From: Ligilactobacillus apodemi DSM 16634 = JCM 16172
GTDB lineage: Bacteria > Bacillota > Bacilli > Lactobacillales > Lactobacillaceae
Assembly: GCF_001434405.1 (NCBI RefSeq)
Contig: NZ_AZFT01000006.1
Coordinates: 1 to 64,000 of the forward strand
Direction: 5' to 3'
Length of the DNA: 64,000 nucleotides
The stretch's first letter is position 1; each line of letters opens with the position of its first letter. Below the pieces are notes generated by a model that ran no database searches, had not been told where the DNA came from, and saw nothing but the letters and a program-made list of their open reading frames with translations. Shown piece after piece: positions 19,801-25,597 of this stretch. The translations under genes and the position numbers were made by a program.

Positions 19801-21826
19801 TCTAGCAAGTCAACTTGAAGTCGCTAGTCAGAAATTAACAGCCGCTAGTCCGGATCAAACAGTAACGATCCTTTATACGGCTGGACCACAAACCGTAAAT
19901 ATTCATTACATTGATATGTATGATGCTACGGGAGATGGGGTTGAATTATCGGCGCAAAAACAAACGTTGACTGGGGATGCCGGGACAGCTTATCAAAATG
20001 TTTTGTGGGATTATGCTGCTAATGGCTATGAATTGCTAGAAGCTCAAACACAAACAACTGCCGGTGAATTTGATGAAGATCCAGCAGAGACTCAAGATTA
20101 TTATGTTTATTTGACCCATGCGCTAAAACAAATTGAGGGGACACCGATCACGGTGAGTCAAACGATTAATTATGTTTATGGCAGTGGACCAAATAAAGGT
20201 CAACCAGTCGGAGATAGTAAGGTCACAACGACGGTATTTGTTCCAACCTACACGATCGATCAAGTGACTAAACAACCTGTTGGTGAAGTGAGTTGGGGAC
20301 CGCAAACAGTTACTTTAGGCGCAGTGAATAGTCCAATTATTGCTGGCTATACGGCTGATCAAGCGGTGATCCCTGCAGTGACAATCACGCCAACTAGTGA
20401 AAATATAAGCCAGACAGTTTATTACACGGCTGACACACAAAGGGTCATCTTACAAGTCACTGATGATGAAACAGGTGAAGTGTTGGTTGATGGCGAAGTC
20501 CTAACGCAAGGTGAAAGTGGCAGTGAGTTACCACCAGACACAAGCCAAACTTATGAGCAGCTCATTTCAGAGTATCAAAAACGTGGGTACCAAGTAGTAA
20601 GTGCGACTGATTTGCCACCTAACTTTGATACCGATAGTAACGTTGATCAAATAGTCACACTTAAGTTAGTTCACGCCAAGAAAGTTCAAACTGGTGCTGA
20701 TAAAGTGGTCAAACAAACGATCAATTATCTTTATGGTAACGGACCAATGCAAAATCAAAGTGCTGCTCCAAGCGTAGTCCAAGAATATCGCTTTACTTCA
20801 ACGATGGTGGTTGATGCTGTGACTGATACAGTGCTAACGACAACTTGGAGTGAGCCCCAAAGTTCCGGTGTTGTGATCAGCCCAATGATCCAAGGATATT
20901 TACCAGAGCTAGCGCAAGTTGATGCAACTTTGATCACCGCAGAAATGGATGATTTAACGCAAGTGGTCAATTATTACGCAGGCGAACAAACCGTCAAGAT
21001 CCATTACATTGATGTTGATGGTGTAATGCCTAGTCCATTGGGGTATGTTCCAAGTGATGGTCATGAAGTAGCAGAATTTTTGCAGGTCTTGATCGGTCAA
21101 AGTGGGACGTCTTATCAAAATACCTTACGCCAAGTAGCTGAAAGTGGCTATAAGTTAGTGATTGCTCAGCCAGAAGCTACTAGCGGAAGTTTTGATGATG
21201 ACCCGACCAATGTTCAAGAATACTATGTTTACCTAGTTCATGACACGGTAACTAGTGTGGGCGAACCAATTACGATCACCGATACTGTCAACTATATTTA
21301 TGGCAACGGACCACATGTAGGTCAACCAGTTGCTACACCAAATGTAACTACACGAACCTTTACGCCCACGTATACGTATGACAAGGTTACGGGTGAACTC
21401 ATTAGCGTGACTTGGAGTGGGGATGGTCTGATCGAGGCCCGGATCGTACCACAGATCCCAGGTTATACGCCAGATCACTGGGTCATTTTGAGCACGATCT
21501 TAACCCCAGAGATGACGGATCGGATCCAGACGGTTTATTATTTATTAAATGATGCGGTTATTTCCCAGGAAATACCAGCCACTGTTGCTCCAGTGACCAC
21601 ACAAACAGAAACTAAAAAAGTGACTGTTCAGGAAACACCAAGACAAGTAGAACAACAAAATACTTCCGCTAAAGAACAGCCACGTGAAATGTTGGTTATG
21701 GCACCAGAGTTACCACAAACTGGTGATAGTGAAGCTATTTCTCTTGTATTTATTGGCTTAGGCTTATTGAGTAGTGCGACCTTGTTAGGTGCATTTGGCA
21801 AGAGATGTAAAAAGAAAACCGAATAA
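10856..21826 (+). CDS. Giant LPxTG-anchored mucus-binding protein with 11 Mub modules
   Basis: This 3656-residue surface adhesin belongs to the lactobacillal MucBP/Mub group, which binds mucin glycans. The N-terminus carries a variant KxYKxGKxW signal (KLYKKKKVW, Gly replaced by Lys) after an unusual ~20-residue extension. A Ser/Thr/Glu-rich linker runs to about 170, followed by ~1350 residues of beta-rich sequence without recognisable repeats and a MucBP-like stretch at about 1220-1530. Eleven Mub modules occupy about 1538-3560. They are of two alternating kinds, A (ending HLKHG-like) and B (ending YYVYLTHA-like), and nearly all contain a (V/I)(T/S)QTINY.Y segment. The C-terminus has LPQTGD, a hydrophobic segment and KRCKKKTE, a sortase A anchor. 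The start ATG has GGGGGAA just upstream and its own promoter at 10676. The gene is intact with no frameshift. Its export may use the accessory Sec route often linked to this signal type; no such genes are in the window. Confidence 0.95.
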   Translation: MFRHNHNSKLYKYTTEEKRHYKLYKKKKVWVVAGVLLFGPVAFVPTYISANEVNQVEVVAEAEPQTDLEQITPTDESASVETTATSAAEITSETNATNAPVNSTSELVETTSDAVQTSETSQVAQTSEALTTTSESILVADENVSENDTKATTSDNGIATTATTEEEYYTGSDVIKIQAVTNGSTLGSITTEQADDGSTVYTYHATSTGTNQTKVGMTVTYTGNKGDTFTMVVTPSNSQLTGFNNYAPTGSPQIEKLADGTIKYTWTIGGSAETSTVKQELPAAGSLFYESNASANDPYPPYQGSSGGDATILATGDYYQIDFLINGLKAPAETSAKIVLEKEFAVTSSNVIDFIDSGNKINGVSQVNPDTNYLYKTTLTKDAATYSLRLKEYYLEIPVPEHFVLDEDETQKMLRTWPTGAYIMYGAVSITQPGGEGTPIVVKNIHTLAGGTTQPEIYFVGHYTSTETSGKSDIPSGWYDLGDGERQYFGKINVDTKEELATPLTGTGFNQNVLAAGSAQTTEYYSVYLRVTNDQQTTSMLVFHRPGYNNNYTDRTSTQTIGQATIKTPISESGDPSAPVLFSVGLNATGAAAFTPTYHIELPTQITSTGITMPLNNVEDDFADYRSYNPAQTGYTVVVTGDDGSTVTQHLQAGENYNPLTGLIDHFGTFSTGAKLAEGVKIAAYDVTPDNEYFANAFQSSANSTGINDIATGMISVLGYLNTTANEAESYVVKIVVNSENRSVPFNLTVVPIASQKLEIQGYNYPASNVGTGTNQTVYQAGDTFTIGVQVLGKRYTPQTGVNLDAGGILTGNANRTDTDLPGHGLNVPYLTVTDPILYFTLPDQTQVTNFKNSNTFYQITKPPATGVPTPKTTQTTNTDGQTVMILDWTGTGFELLPEMLITLNLKVNENAINGFDTARTADTLYEYTETGKTKDLYTAAQLAKLGVSTDGLRAYNPNVNSESNTTWIQVGGDFSNTTLPDSYKTQIKFADGTVADTMILDAASNNAYLRIVAPAVVSPGILLQGTKDNALSAAGANYPTQDYLEVNGEKQGLQTFQFGIVNNTDESITNAISVLNLPQVDTADSNNETAKHEFTLNISGAGSVDSSPVNNVPNDAHTLYYVTQMATLSADGQTVTFADGTTWAKGDLIPASMLTADQVTDWSQIKSLILFVPSMTKESELLYDFSAYSPTSLDNAGKQAVLTQVVGYDGQASLLKNSVTDTYAVYASMTFVDQAGNQINGHPTVTGQATLNQQTGTYDVNYPELVGVPGETLKLGTAETITGYEYVQTTNSSSTFKADGSTLVTRVYQVDQAKLLVGSLQGTLLATATGDPNANTGSNYSDTPTGVTDIVFSVTDDQLAKPGYTYTVTVVDLNGKRLTDSNGQSQYQTLAQALVAQGVFDTTSDKNGATQNFIVNYEGVFQQAVIISGNDPLDLIPKTVTAAQSQAPFYDDGKSGELMFYDDTQTPLISDDTTINGTPGFKRENYRYTVLAPDGRSYTSLAEALAAKLTFDTTDNSGQTDSEVQVYQIIYEEDLQTLRVTIIDDQGTRTEAGAYTPTTLVASQVLGTGLSNTAVTAETKQTLAQLVKNYTDQGYILVSQSATPDNYDNDPSVDQEVVVHLAHGTYEQAGETKDVTQTINYIYASGPNQGNQVATPNIQQLTFTSTQTVDQVTGEILNTVWSPAQNTTSITSPVVAGYANDQAVVAAETFTYDSPDKVITVYYNALEQVLTYTVIDDTTQITLAQNVDLATGLTGMPLASSVSDDYQAMIAAYLAQGYVLVSADQLPATYDNDENVAQNVTVHLKHGQTNQAGANKVVTQTINYLYGNGPKQGQSAADTYTKSYTFTSVDTIDTVTNEVLSTAWSEAQETETVVSPTVSGYVPSQSEVVSQLLTHESFDQTETILYTAGTQSVQIHYVDMYGVSTADSGVEITAQMQTLTGDAGSNYTNTLWDYAANGYELLLAQSEALSGTFDQDPDTAQDYYVYLTHALNQVEGIPVTVTQTINYVYLTGPKAGQTASTPVSASQTFVPTYTVDQVTGQNVGEPSWAPDTAEFSAVVSPTIAGYEADTPEVLAVNVTPTSSDRVITVNYNALEQVLTYTVIDDTTQTTLAENVDLATGLSEMPLASSVATDYQAVIAEYLAQGYDLVSADQLPATYDNNSAVTQNVTIHLKHGQEEQAGADKVVTQTINYVYGNGPKKDQTAAETYTKSYTFTSVDTVDKVTGKVLNTVWSEAQPTEIVLSPTISGYLPSQTEVASQLLTHDSSDQVVTVLYMAGTQSVQVHYLDMYGVATGAQGVDLIARMQTLTGDAGASYTNTLWDYAANGYELISADAGASSGIFDEDSATAQVYYVYLTHTLSQVEGTPVTVSQTINYVYGNGPLAGQTASDPVTASRTFVPTYTVDQVTGQNVGEPTWTPPSAKFELVITPTLAGYTPDLSEVAEEMITPTTPYSVITVTYRANDQRLTYTVIDDTSAKTLVKNIELAIGKTDSALESSVNDNYQALIASYLAQGYVLASADQLPTNFDHDDALDQNVTLHLVHGQTKKAGATKVVTQTIEYLYGNGPLKDQTVADTYTKSYTFTSIDTLDSVTGEILSTVWSDTQTTETVVSPTVDGYLPSQSEVASQILTSESPAQRVTVLYTAGEQLVKIHYIDMYDQANEQELTAQMQTLTGAAGATYTNVLWDYTANGYELVKVDPAALSGEFDEDPATTQDYYVYLTHALAQVVGTPVTVTQTINYLYQTGQLAGQPASETVTTSQTFVPMYTVDQVTKQNVSETVWTPPLAEFSAVVSPTISGYTADRSVVASVNVTPTSQDIVENVYYQAEIQKVTVTISDETTGVIISSGQVVTAGLSASGLSAAANQTYAQIIAYYQQQGYEVVSADPLPNSFDTDSKVDQVVNVKLIHGKKVTTEDKVVTQTINYLYGNGPNVGTSAATSVIKAYTFTATNVLDAVTGERLSTTWSQPQNTAVVVSPTVDGYLASQLEVASQKLTAASPDQTVTILYTAGPQTVNIHYIDMYDATGDGVELSAQKQTLTGDAGTAYQNVLWDYAANGYELLEAQTQTTAGEFDEDPAETQDYYVYLTHALKQIEGTPITVSQTINYVYGSGPNKGQPVGDSKVTTTVFVPTYTIDQVTKQPVGEVSWGPQTVTLGAVNSPIIAGYTADQAVIPAVTITPTSENISQTVYYTADTQRVILQVTDDETGEVLVDGEVLTQGESGSELPPDTSQTYEQLISEYQKRGYQVVSATDLPPNFDTDSNVDQIVTLKLVHAKKVQTGADKVVKQTINYLYGNGPMQNQSAAPSVVQEYRFTSTMVVDAVTDTVLTTTWSEPQSSGVVISPMIQGYLPELAQVDATLITAEMDDLTQVVNYYAGEQTVKIHYIDVDGVMPSPLGYVPSDGHEVAEFLQVLIGQSGTSYQNTLRQVAESGYKLVIAQPEATSGSFDDDPTNVQEYYVYLVHDTVTSVGEPITITDTVNYIYGNGPHVGQPVATPNVTTRTFTPTYTYDKVTGELISVTWSGDGLIEARIVPQIPGYTPDHWVILSTILTPEMTDRIQTVYYLLNDAVISQEIPATVAPVTTQTETKKVTVQETPRQVEQQNTSAKEQPREMLVMAPELPQTGDSEAISLVFIGLGLLSSATLLGAFGKRCKKKTE
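15470..21545 (+). repeat. Eleven tandem ~549-bp Mub repeats in A-(A-B)x5 order
   Basis: Module starts lie near 15470 (A), 16036 (A), 16582 (B), 17137 (A), 17686 (B), 18244 (A), 18790 (B), 19333 (A), 19882 (B), 20431 (A) and 20980 (B). A modules open with forms of L.YTVIDD and B modules with IHYIDMY. The higher-order unit is therefore an A-B pair of about 1.1 kb, repeated five times, with one extra A in front. Confidence 0.85.
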
Positions 21827-21832
21827 CCTAAA

Positions 21833-21878
21833 AAAATAGGAGTTAGTTCACCTAGCTAAGGGAGCTAACTCCTATTTA
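21833..21878. terminator. Bidirectional terminator between adhesin and VOC gene
   Basis: AAATAGGAGTTAG and CTAACTCCTATTT are complementary arms with an 18-base loop. A-rich and T-rich flanks let it serve both converging genes, whose stops lie on either side. Confidence 0.8.
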
Positions 21879-21881
21879 GTC

Positions 21882-22265
21882 TTAATAAACGGCGATTTCG
21901 ATCAAATTACCGTCGGGATCATTGACATAAAGTGAAGTCATTTTGCCGTTTGCGCCAATTTTTTCAACCGGGCCAGCGATGATCTCAACAAAGTAACTCT
22001 TGAGATGATTTTTTACATCATCAAGTTTATCCCCTGTTACGAGACAAAAATCAGCACTAGCACTCGTTGGTTCTTTAGCCTTTAACGGTGTGTTGCGAGT
22101 CGCTAGTTGTAATTTTAAGAGTTGATGACCACAGCGCAAAGTAGTCACAAACTCATCGCTTTGATCTTCTAAGACTGGTAAATCAAAGACTTCATGGTAA
22201 AAACGAACTGCACGTTGTAAGTCAGCGACAGTCACAACGATGTGATCTAAACGTTTGATTTTCAA
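21882..22265 (-). CDS. VOC (glyoxalase/bleomycin-resistance fold) family protein
   Basis: This protein of 127 residues, from a TTG start, is a single-domain vicinal oxygen chelate protein. It opens with LDHIVVTVADLQRAVRFYHEV, in which the His is a usual metal ligand, and ends DPDGNLIEIAVY, in which the Glu is the last ligand. The wording, including GPVEKIGA and a DPDGN near the C-terminus, resembles the STM3117-like subgroup; the substrate is unknown. The longest frame starts at a GTG at 22274, but that GTG lies inside the ribosome binding site AGAGGTG, which is 6 bases from the TTG at 22265, so I choose the TTG. The ribosome binding site overlaps the stop of the MATE gene (11 bases apart), so the two genes are co-transcribed and probably coupled. 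A role in detoxification together with the exporter is an inference. Confidence 0.85.
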   Translation of the reverse strand: MKIKRLDHIVVTVADLQRAVRFYHEVFDLPVLEDQSDEFVTTLRCGHQLLKLQLATRNTPLKAKEPTSASADFCLVTGDKLDDVKNHLKSYFVEIIAGPVEKIGANGKMTSLYVNDPDGNLIEIAVY

Positions 22266-22276
22266 GGAAAACACCT

Positions 22277-23590
22277 CTAATTTTTATTTTTTAATGCACT
22301 GGTGAGGAAATAAAAGCCTAAGGCACAAACACAAGCTTCCGTGAAGGGAACACTGAGCCAAACACCATTTACGCCAAAGAATTTAGCAAAGATCAAAACT
22401 GCAGCGATTAAGATAAAGTAGCCCCGTAAAAGTGAGAGTACAAATGCCATTTTAGCTCGTTCGATCGCAGCTAAAGATAACATGATCACGAGATTTTGGC
22501 TCGCAAAAAAGACGCTCAAAAAATAAAGAGGCAAGCCATTGACTGCAATTTGTGCTAATTTAGCTGAATGATCATGGTTAAAGACACTAACGATCGGTGT
22601 TTTGAAGACAACTAAGATGAAGTACAACAAACATGCTAAGCCAAATGCAACTTGGATCCCCAGTTTCATGGCGGTCTTAACATTTTCCCAGTTACGCTTT
22701 CCATATTCTCGGCTAGCGATCGGTTGTACCCCTAATGCGATCCCGTTTGAAAGTGCTAAAACAACGATCGCAATGTTAGCGATCACTCCATAAGCAGCCA
22801 CAGCATAGTTACCGCTTAGTTTTAATAAGACCCAGTTAAAAACAAAGATGCTGACCCCAGTACTCATTTCGGTCAAAAAAGAAGGGATCCCTAGGCTAGC
22901 TGCTTTTAACAAAGTTTTAGGCTCAGGAAAGGCAAACTTCAATTTTAGCTGGCGTTGTTTATTTTTACGATGAAAAGTTAAGACCGTCAAACTCGTTAAC
23001 GGTGAAAAGAGGGTGGCGATCGCAGCGCCTAACATGTGTAAGTTAAAGACAAAGATCAATAGCCAGTCTAAAAAGACTACCACTAAGGTCGCACTTAAAG
23101 TCGCGATCATCGTCAATTGCGGATTTCCATCGTTACGAATAAAGTTAACGCAGACGTAGTTACACATAAAAAGTGGTGCACCCAAAGCAATGATGCGAAA
23201 ATAACCGAGTGCGACTGCCATAGTTTGCCCTTCGGCGCCTAAAATGGTCAAGATCTGTGTAGGAAACAAATTGAGTAAGATCGCAAAACCACAGCCTAAA
23301 AGAATGCAAAAAAGCAATAATTTGCCAAAGAGCGTCTCAACTTTTTTAGGATCTTTTAGCTTGTTGATCGAATAGATCGTTGAACCACCGATCCCAAATA
23401 ATAACCCGAGAGAATTAAAAAAGTTAAAGACCGGTAGCGAAATATTTAGCGCGGCTAAGCCAAATGTGCCCCCAGCGGCAGCGATAAAGACCGTATCGAC
23501 CAAGATATAAAGTGATAAGCCCGATGATGCAAAAATATTGCGGATGATGTATTGCCCGACTTCGTGTCGGATCGCAGAACGTGATTGCAA
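22277..23590 (-). CDS. MATE family efflux transporter
   Basis: This multidrug and toxic compound extrusion type membrane protein has about 12 hydrophobic segments and typical MATE stretches such as LVDTVFIAAAGGTFGLAALN, FNFFNSLGLLFGIGGSTIYS and GIALGVQPIASREYGKRNW. It would export organic cations or drugs using a sodium or proton gradient. The frame is open to a TTG at 23704, but GGGAGG lies 7 bases before the TTG at 23590, giving 437 residues, close to the usual MATE length. The extra 38 residues in the long version are not membrane-like. It lies directly upstream of the VOC gene in one operon. The substrate cannot be read from sequence. Confidence 0.85.
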   Translation of the reverse strand: MQSRSAIRHEVGQYIIRNIFASSGLSLYILVDTVFIAAAGGTFGLAALNISLPVFNFFNSLGLLFGIGGSTIYSINKLKDPKKVETLFGKLLLFCILLGCGFAILLNLFPTQILTILGAEGQTMAVALGYFRIIALGAPLFMCNYVCVNFIRNDGNPQLTMIATLSATLVVVFLDWLLIFVFNLHMLGAAIATLFSPLTSLTVLTFHRKNKQRQLKLKFAFPEPKTLLKAASLGIPSFLTEMSTGVSIFVFNWVLLKLSGNYAVAAYGVIANIAIVVLALSNGIALGVQPIASREYGKRNWENVKTAMKLGIQVAFGLACLLYFILVVFKTPIVSVFNHDHSAKLAQIAVNGLPLYFLSVFFASQNLVIMLSLAAIERAKMAFVLSLLRGYFILIAAVLIFAKFFGVNGVWLSVPFTEACVCALGFYFLTSALKNKN

Positions 23591-23791
23591 AAAATTACCT
23601 CCCAAAAGAAACGCTCCTCTATCATAGTGATCGCCTGTCAGAACGTTTAAGATGTTATTTTTTGCAAAACCCGGCGATTTTGCAGCCCTTATTTCATTTT
23701 TCAACGTTTTGAGTTTACCAAAATATTTTTAAAAATGCTAGTCCACTTAAATTTCTGCTAAACGTTTAACATATTTTTATTTTACCCCTTT

Positions 23792-23838
23792 TCAAAGCGC
23801 TTACTTTACGGTAAGATATAGATACGAAAACGATTTCT
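23792..23838 (+). promoter_or_regulatory. Two cre-like / LacI-family operator candidates before the fructokinase
   Basis: TCAAAGCGCTTACT (23792-23805) and CGAAAACGATTTCT (23825-23838) each match the catabolite-responsive consensus TGWAANCGNTNWCA at all but the terminal positions. They lie 27-73 bases before the start codon, suitable for control by CcpA or a LacI-type sugar regulator. Assignment rests on pattern only. Confidence 0.45.
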
Positions 23839-23864
23839 ATATTTATTGATCGGAGTGATATTTA

Positions 23865-24737
23865 GTGAGTAAATTATATGGTGCGATCGAAGCAGGAGGT
23901 ACAAAATTTGTTTGTGCCGTAGCTGATGAAGATTTAAATATTTTAGAACGAGTATCGATCAAAACAACGGTACCAGCAGAAACAATGGCAGAAGTGTTTG
24001 CCTTTTTTGAAAAACACCAAGTTGAAGCGATCGGAATTGCTTCTTTTGGCCCGATCGATGTTAACCGTAACTCAAAAACTTATGGCTATATCACAAATAC
24101 CCCTAAACCAGATTGGAAAAACTATGATTTCTTAGGCGAAATGAAAAAACGTTTTGCAGTTCCTTATGCTTGGACCACTGACGTAAATGGTGCTGCTTAT
24201 GGTGAATTGAAACGTGGCGCTGCTAGTGGCAAGGACAGTTGTGTTTATTTGACTGTTGGAACTGGGATCGGTGGCGGTGTCGTGATCAATGGCAAAGTGA
24301 TCGAAGGCTATGGTCACCCTGAGATCGGTCATATCGTGATGCGTCGTCATCCAAAAGATCACTATGAAGGGCATTGTCCGTTCCACAAAGATTGTTTGGA
24401 AGGTCTTGCGGCTGGTCCAGCGATCGAAGCTCGTCAAGGTGGGATCAAGGCTTATGACATTCCAAAAGATGATCAGGCTTGGGAAATCGTGGCTTACTAT
24501 TTAGCCCAAGCATGTGTTGATCTTACTTTGACGCTTTCACCAGAAAAAATCATTTTTGGTGGCGGTGTTTCCAAACAAGCGCAACTTTTCCCAATGATCC
24601 GCGAATCATTTGCTAAACAATTAAATGATTATGTGCAAACTCCACCATTAGAAGATTATATTGTCCATGTCGATCTCGGTGATGATGCCGGGATCACCGG
24701 TTGCTTACTTTTAGCGAAAGAAGCAGTCGCTAAATAA
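23865..24737 (+). CDS. scrK: ROK family fructokinase
   Basis: This 290-residue cytoplasmic kinase should convert fructose to fructose-6-phosphate with ATP. The N-terminus has the ROK phosphate-binding pattern GAIEAGGTKFVCAV, the middle has TVGTGIGGGVV, and the zinc-binding cluster typical of fructokinases is present as HPEIGH followed by HCPFHKDCLEGLA. Length fits the ScrK/GmuE family. The start is a GTG with GGAGTG 7 bases upstream. It is a single-gene unit ended by a strong terminator. Because the glucansucrase upstream releases fructose from sucrose, this kinase could use that product; the link is an inference as the genes lie 18 kb apart. Confidence 0.9.
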   Translation: MSKLYGAIEAGGTKFVCAVADEDLNILERVSIKTTVPAETMAEVFAFFEKHQVEAIGIASFGPIDVNRNSKTYGYITNTPKPDWKNYDFLGEMKKRFAVPYAWTTDVNGAAYGELKRGAASGKDSCVYLTVGTGIGGGVVINGKVIEGYGHPEIGHIVMRRHPKDHYEGHCPFHKDCLEGLAAGPAIEARQGGIKAYDIPKDDQAWEIVAYYLAQACVDLTLTLSPEKIIFGGGVSKQAQLFPMIRESFAKQLNDYVQTPPLEDYIVHVDLGDDAGITGCLLLAKEAVAK

Positions 24738-24739
24738 TG

Positions 24740-24776
24740 AAAAAAGCTGTCTGTTAAACGCAGGCAGCTTTTTTAC
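24740..24776 (+). terminator. Intrinsic terminator after the fructokinase
   Basis: AAAAAGCTGTCTG pairs with CAGGCAGCTTTTTT across a 7-base loop just downstream of the stop codon. Confidence 0.9.
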
Positions 24777-24835
24777 ATCTAGACGGCTAAAAACAATAAG
24801 CGTATCCTAGTAAGAGTTTGAGGTAGGTGAAATAA

Positions 24836-25192
24836 ATGCTTATTTTAATTATTTTATGTGGCTTAGGAGCTTTTTTAGGTGGCATTTTACGCAATTTTTT
24901 AGCTCGGCTTAATGGAAATTTTGCGCTGGGAACATTGAGTGCAAATTTGTTAGGTACCTTTATTTTAGGTTGGGCCACGACCACGATCTTGTTACATGAT
25001 TCGGGGCAACAACTAACAGCCTTTTTAAGTCTAGGTTTTTGTGGTGGCTTAACGACTTTTTCGACTTTTGCCTTTGAAGTCGTCACATCCTGGCAAAAAG
25101 CAGCGTATAAAACAGCAGTTTGGTATGTGCTAATAAGTTTTTTAGGCGGTTTATTGTGTGCGTATTTAGGTATGTTAGGTGGCAAATTTTGA
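24836..25192 (+). CDS. crcB: Fluoride channel subunit, CrcB/FluC family (first copy)
   Basis: This 118-residue membrane protein with four hydrophobic segments belongs to the CrcB/FluC family, which exports fluoride. Family signatures are the opening GAFLGGILRNFLAR and the channel motif GFCGGLTTFSTFAFE, with the phenylalanine and threonine/serine residues that line the fluoride path. Length is normal. GAGGTAGGTG lies just before the ATG. Its TGA overlaps the ATG of the second crcB copy by one base, so the two are translated together. Paired copies in Firmicutes usually form a heterodimer or two opposite-topology subunits. No fluoride riboswitch fits into the short gap upstream. Confidence 0.92.
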   Translation: MLILIILCGLGAFLGGILRNFLARLNGNFALGTLSANLLGTFILGWATTTILLHDSGQQLTAFLSLGFCGGLTTFSTFAFEVVTSWQKAAYKTAVWYVLISFLGGLLCAYLGMLGGKF

Positions 25193-25563
25193 TGAAGAAA
25201 TTAGCTGAGCCGCTGGGAGTCGGCTGTGGTTGCATGTTAGGCGCGTTGGTGCGCTATACTTGTGTGAGTTTTTTGGCTTCGTTTTTATTAGCTGAAATAA
25301 TAATTTTAGTAGTCAATCTTAGTGGTTGTTTTTTATTTGGCATCTTTAAAGCAGCTTTTAGCACTAATAAAGTACGCCAAAAATTTTTAACGACCGGTTT
25401 TTGTGGCGGTTTGACGACATTTTCGACGCTGATGCTAGGTTCTACCACGCTTTTTTTACAACAACGAATCTTTTGGGGGGTAGCTTATCTAGTGTTAACG
25501 TTACTTTTAGGGATCTGTGCAGTCTATTTTGGTAAAAAACTAGGGCAAATAAAAAGAAGCTAA
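25192..25563 (+). CDS. crcB: Fluoride channel subunit, CrcB/FluC family (second copy)
   Basis: This is the second CrcB/FluC subunit (123 residues), with four hydrophobic segments and the channel motif GFCGGLTTFSTLMLG, plus GCMLGALVRY near the start. The frame is open further upstream to 25120, but the ATG at 25192 shares its first base with the stop of the preceding copy, the usual arrangement for coupled crcB pairs, so I choose it. The two copies differ clearly in sequence, which suggests an obligate heterodimer (inference). A weak hairpin with AGAAGC/GCTTCT arms lies at 25555-25581. Confidence 0.9.
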   Translation: MKKLAEPLGVGCGCMLGALVRYTCVSFLASFLLAEIIILVVNLSGCFLFGIFKAAFSTNKVRQKFLTTGFCGGLTTFSTLMLGSTTLFLQQRIFWGVAYLVLTLLLGICAVYFGKKLGQIKRS

Positions 25564-25597
25564 GTTAAAAACCTGGCTTCTCAGAACGTAGACATTT

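Noticed and set aside
23591-23704. 38-residue N-terminal extension of the MATE transporter
   Set aside because: No ribosome binding site fits the TTG at 23704, while GGGAGG precedes the TTG at 23590 at ideal spacing.
24775-24835. Fluoride riboswitch before crcB
   Set aside because: The gap is ~60 bases and lacks the conserved GGNGAUGG-type start of that RNA.
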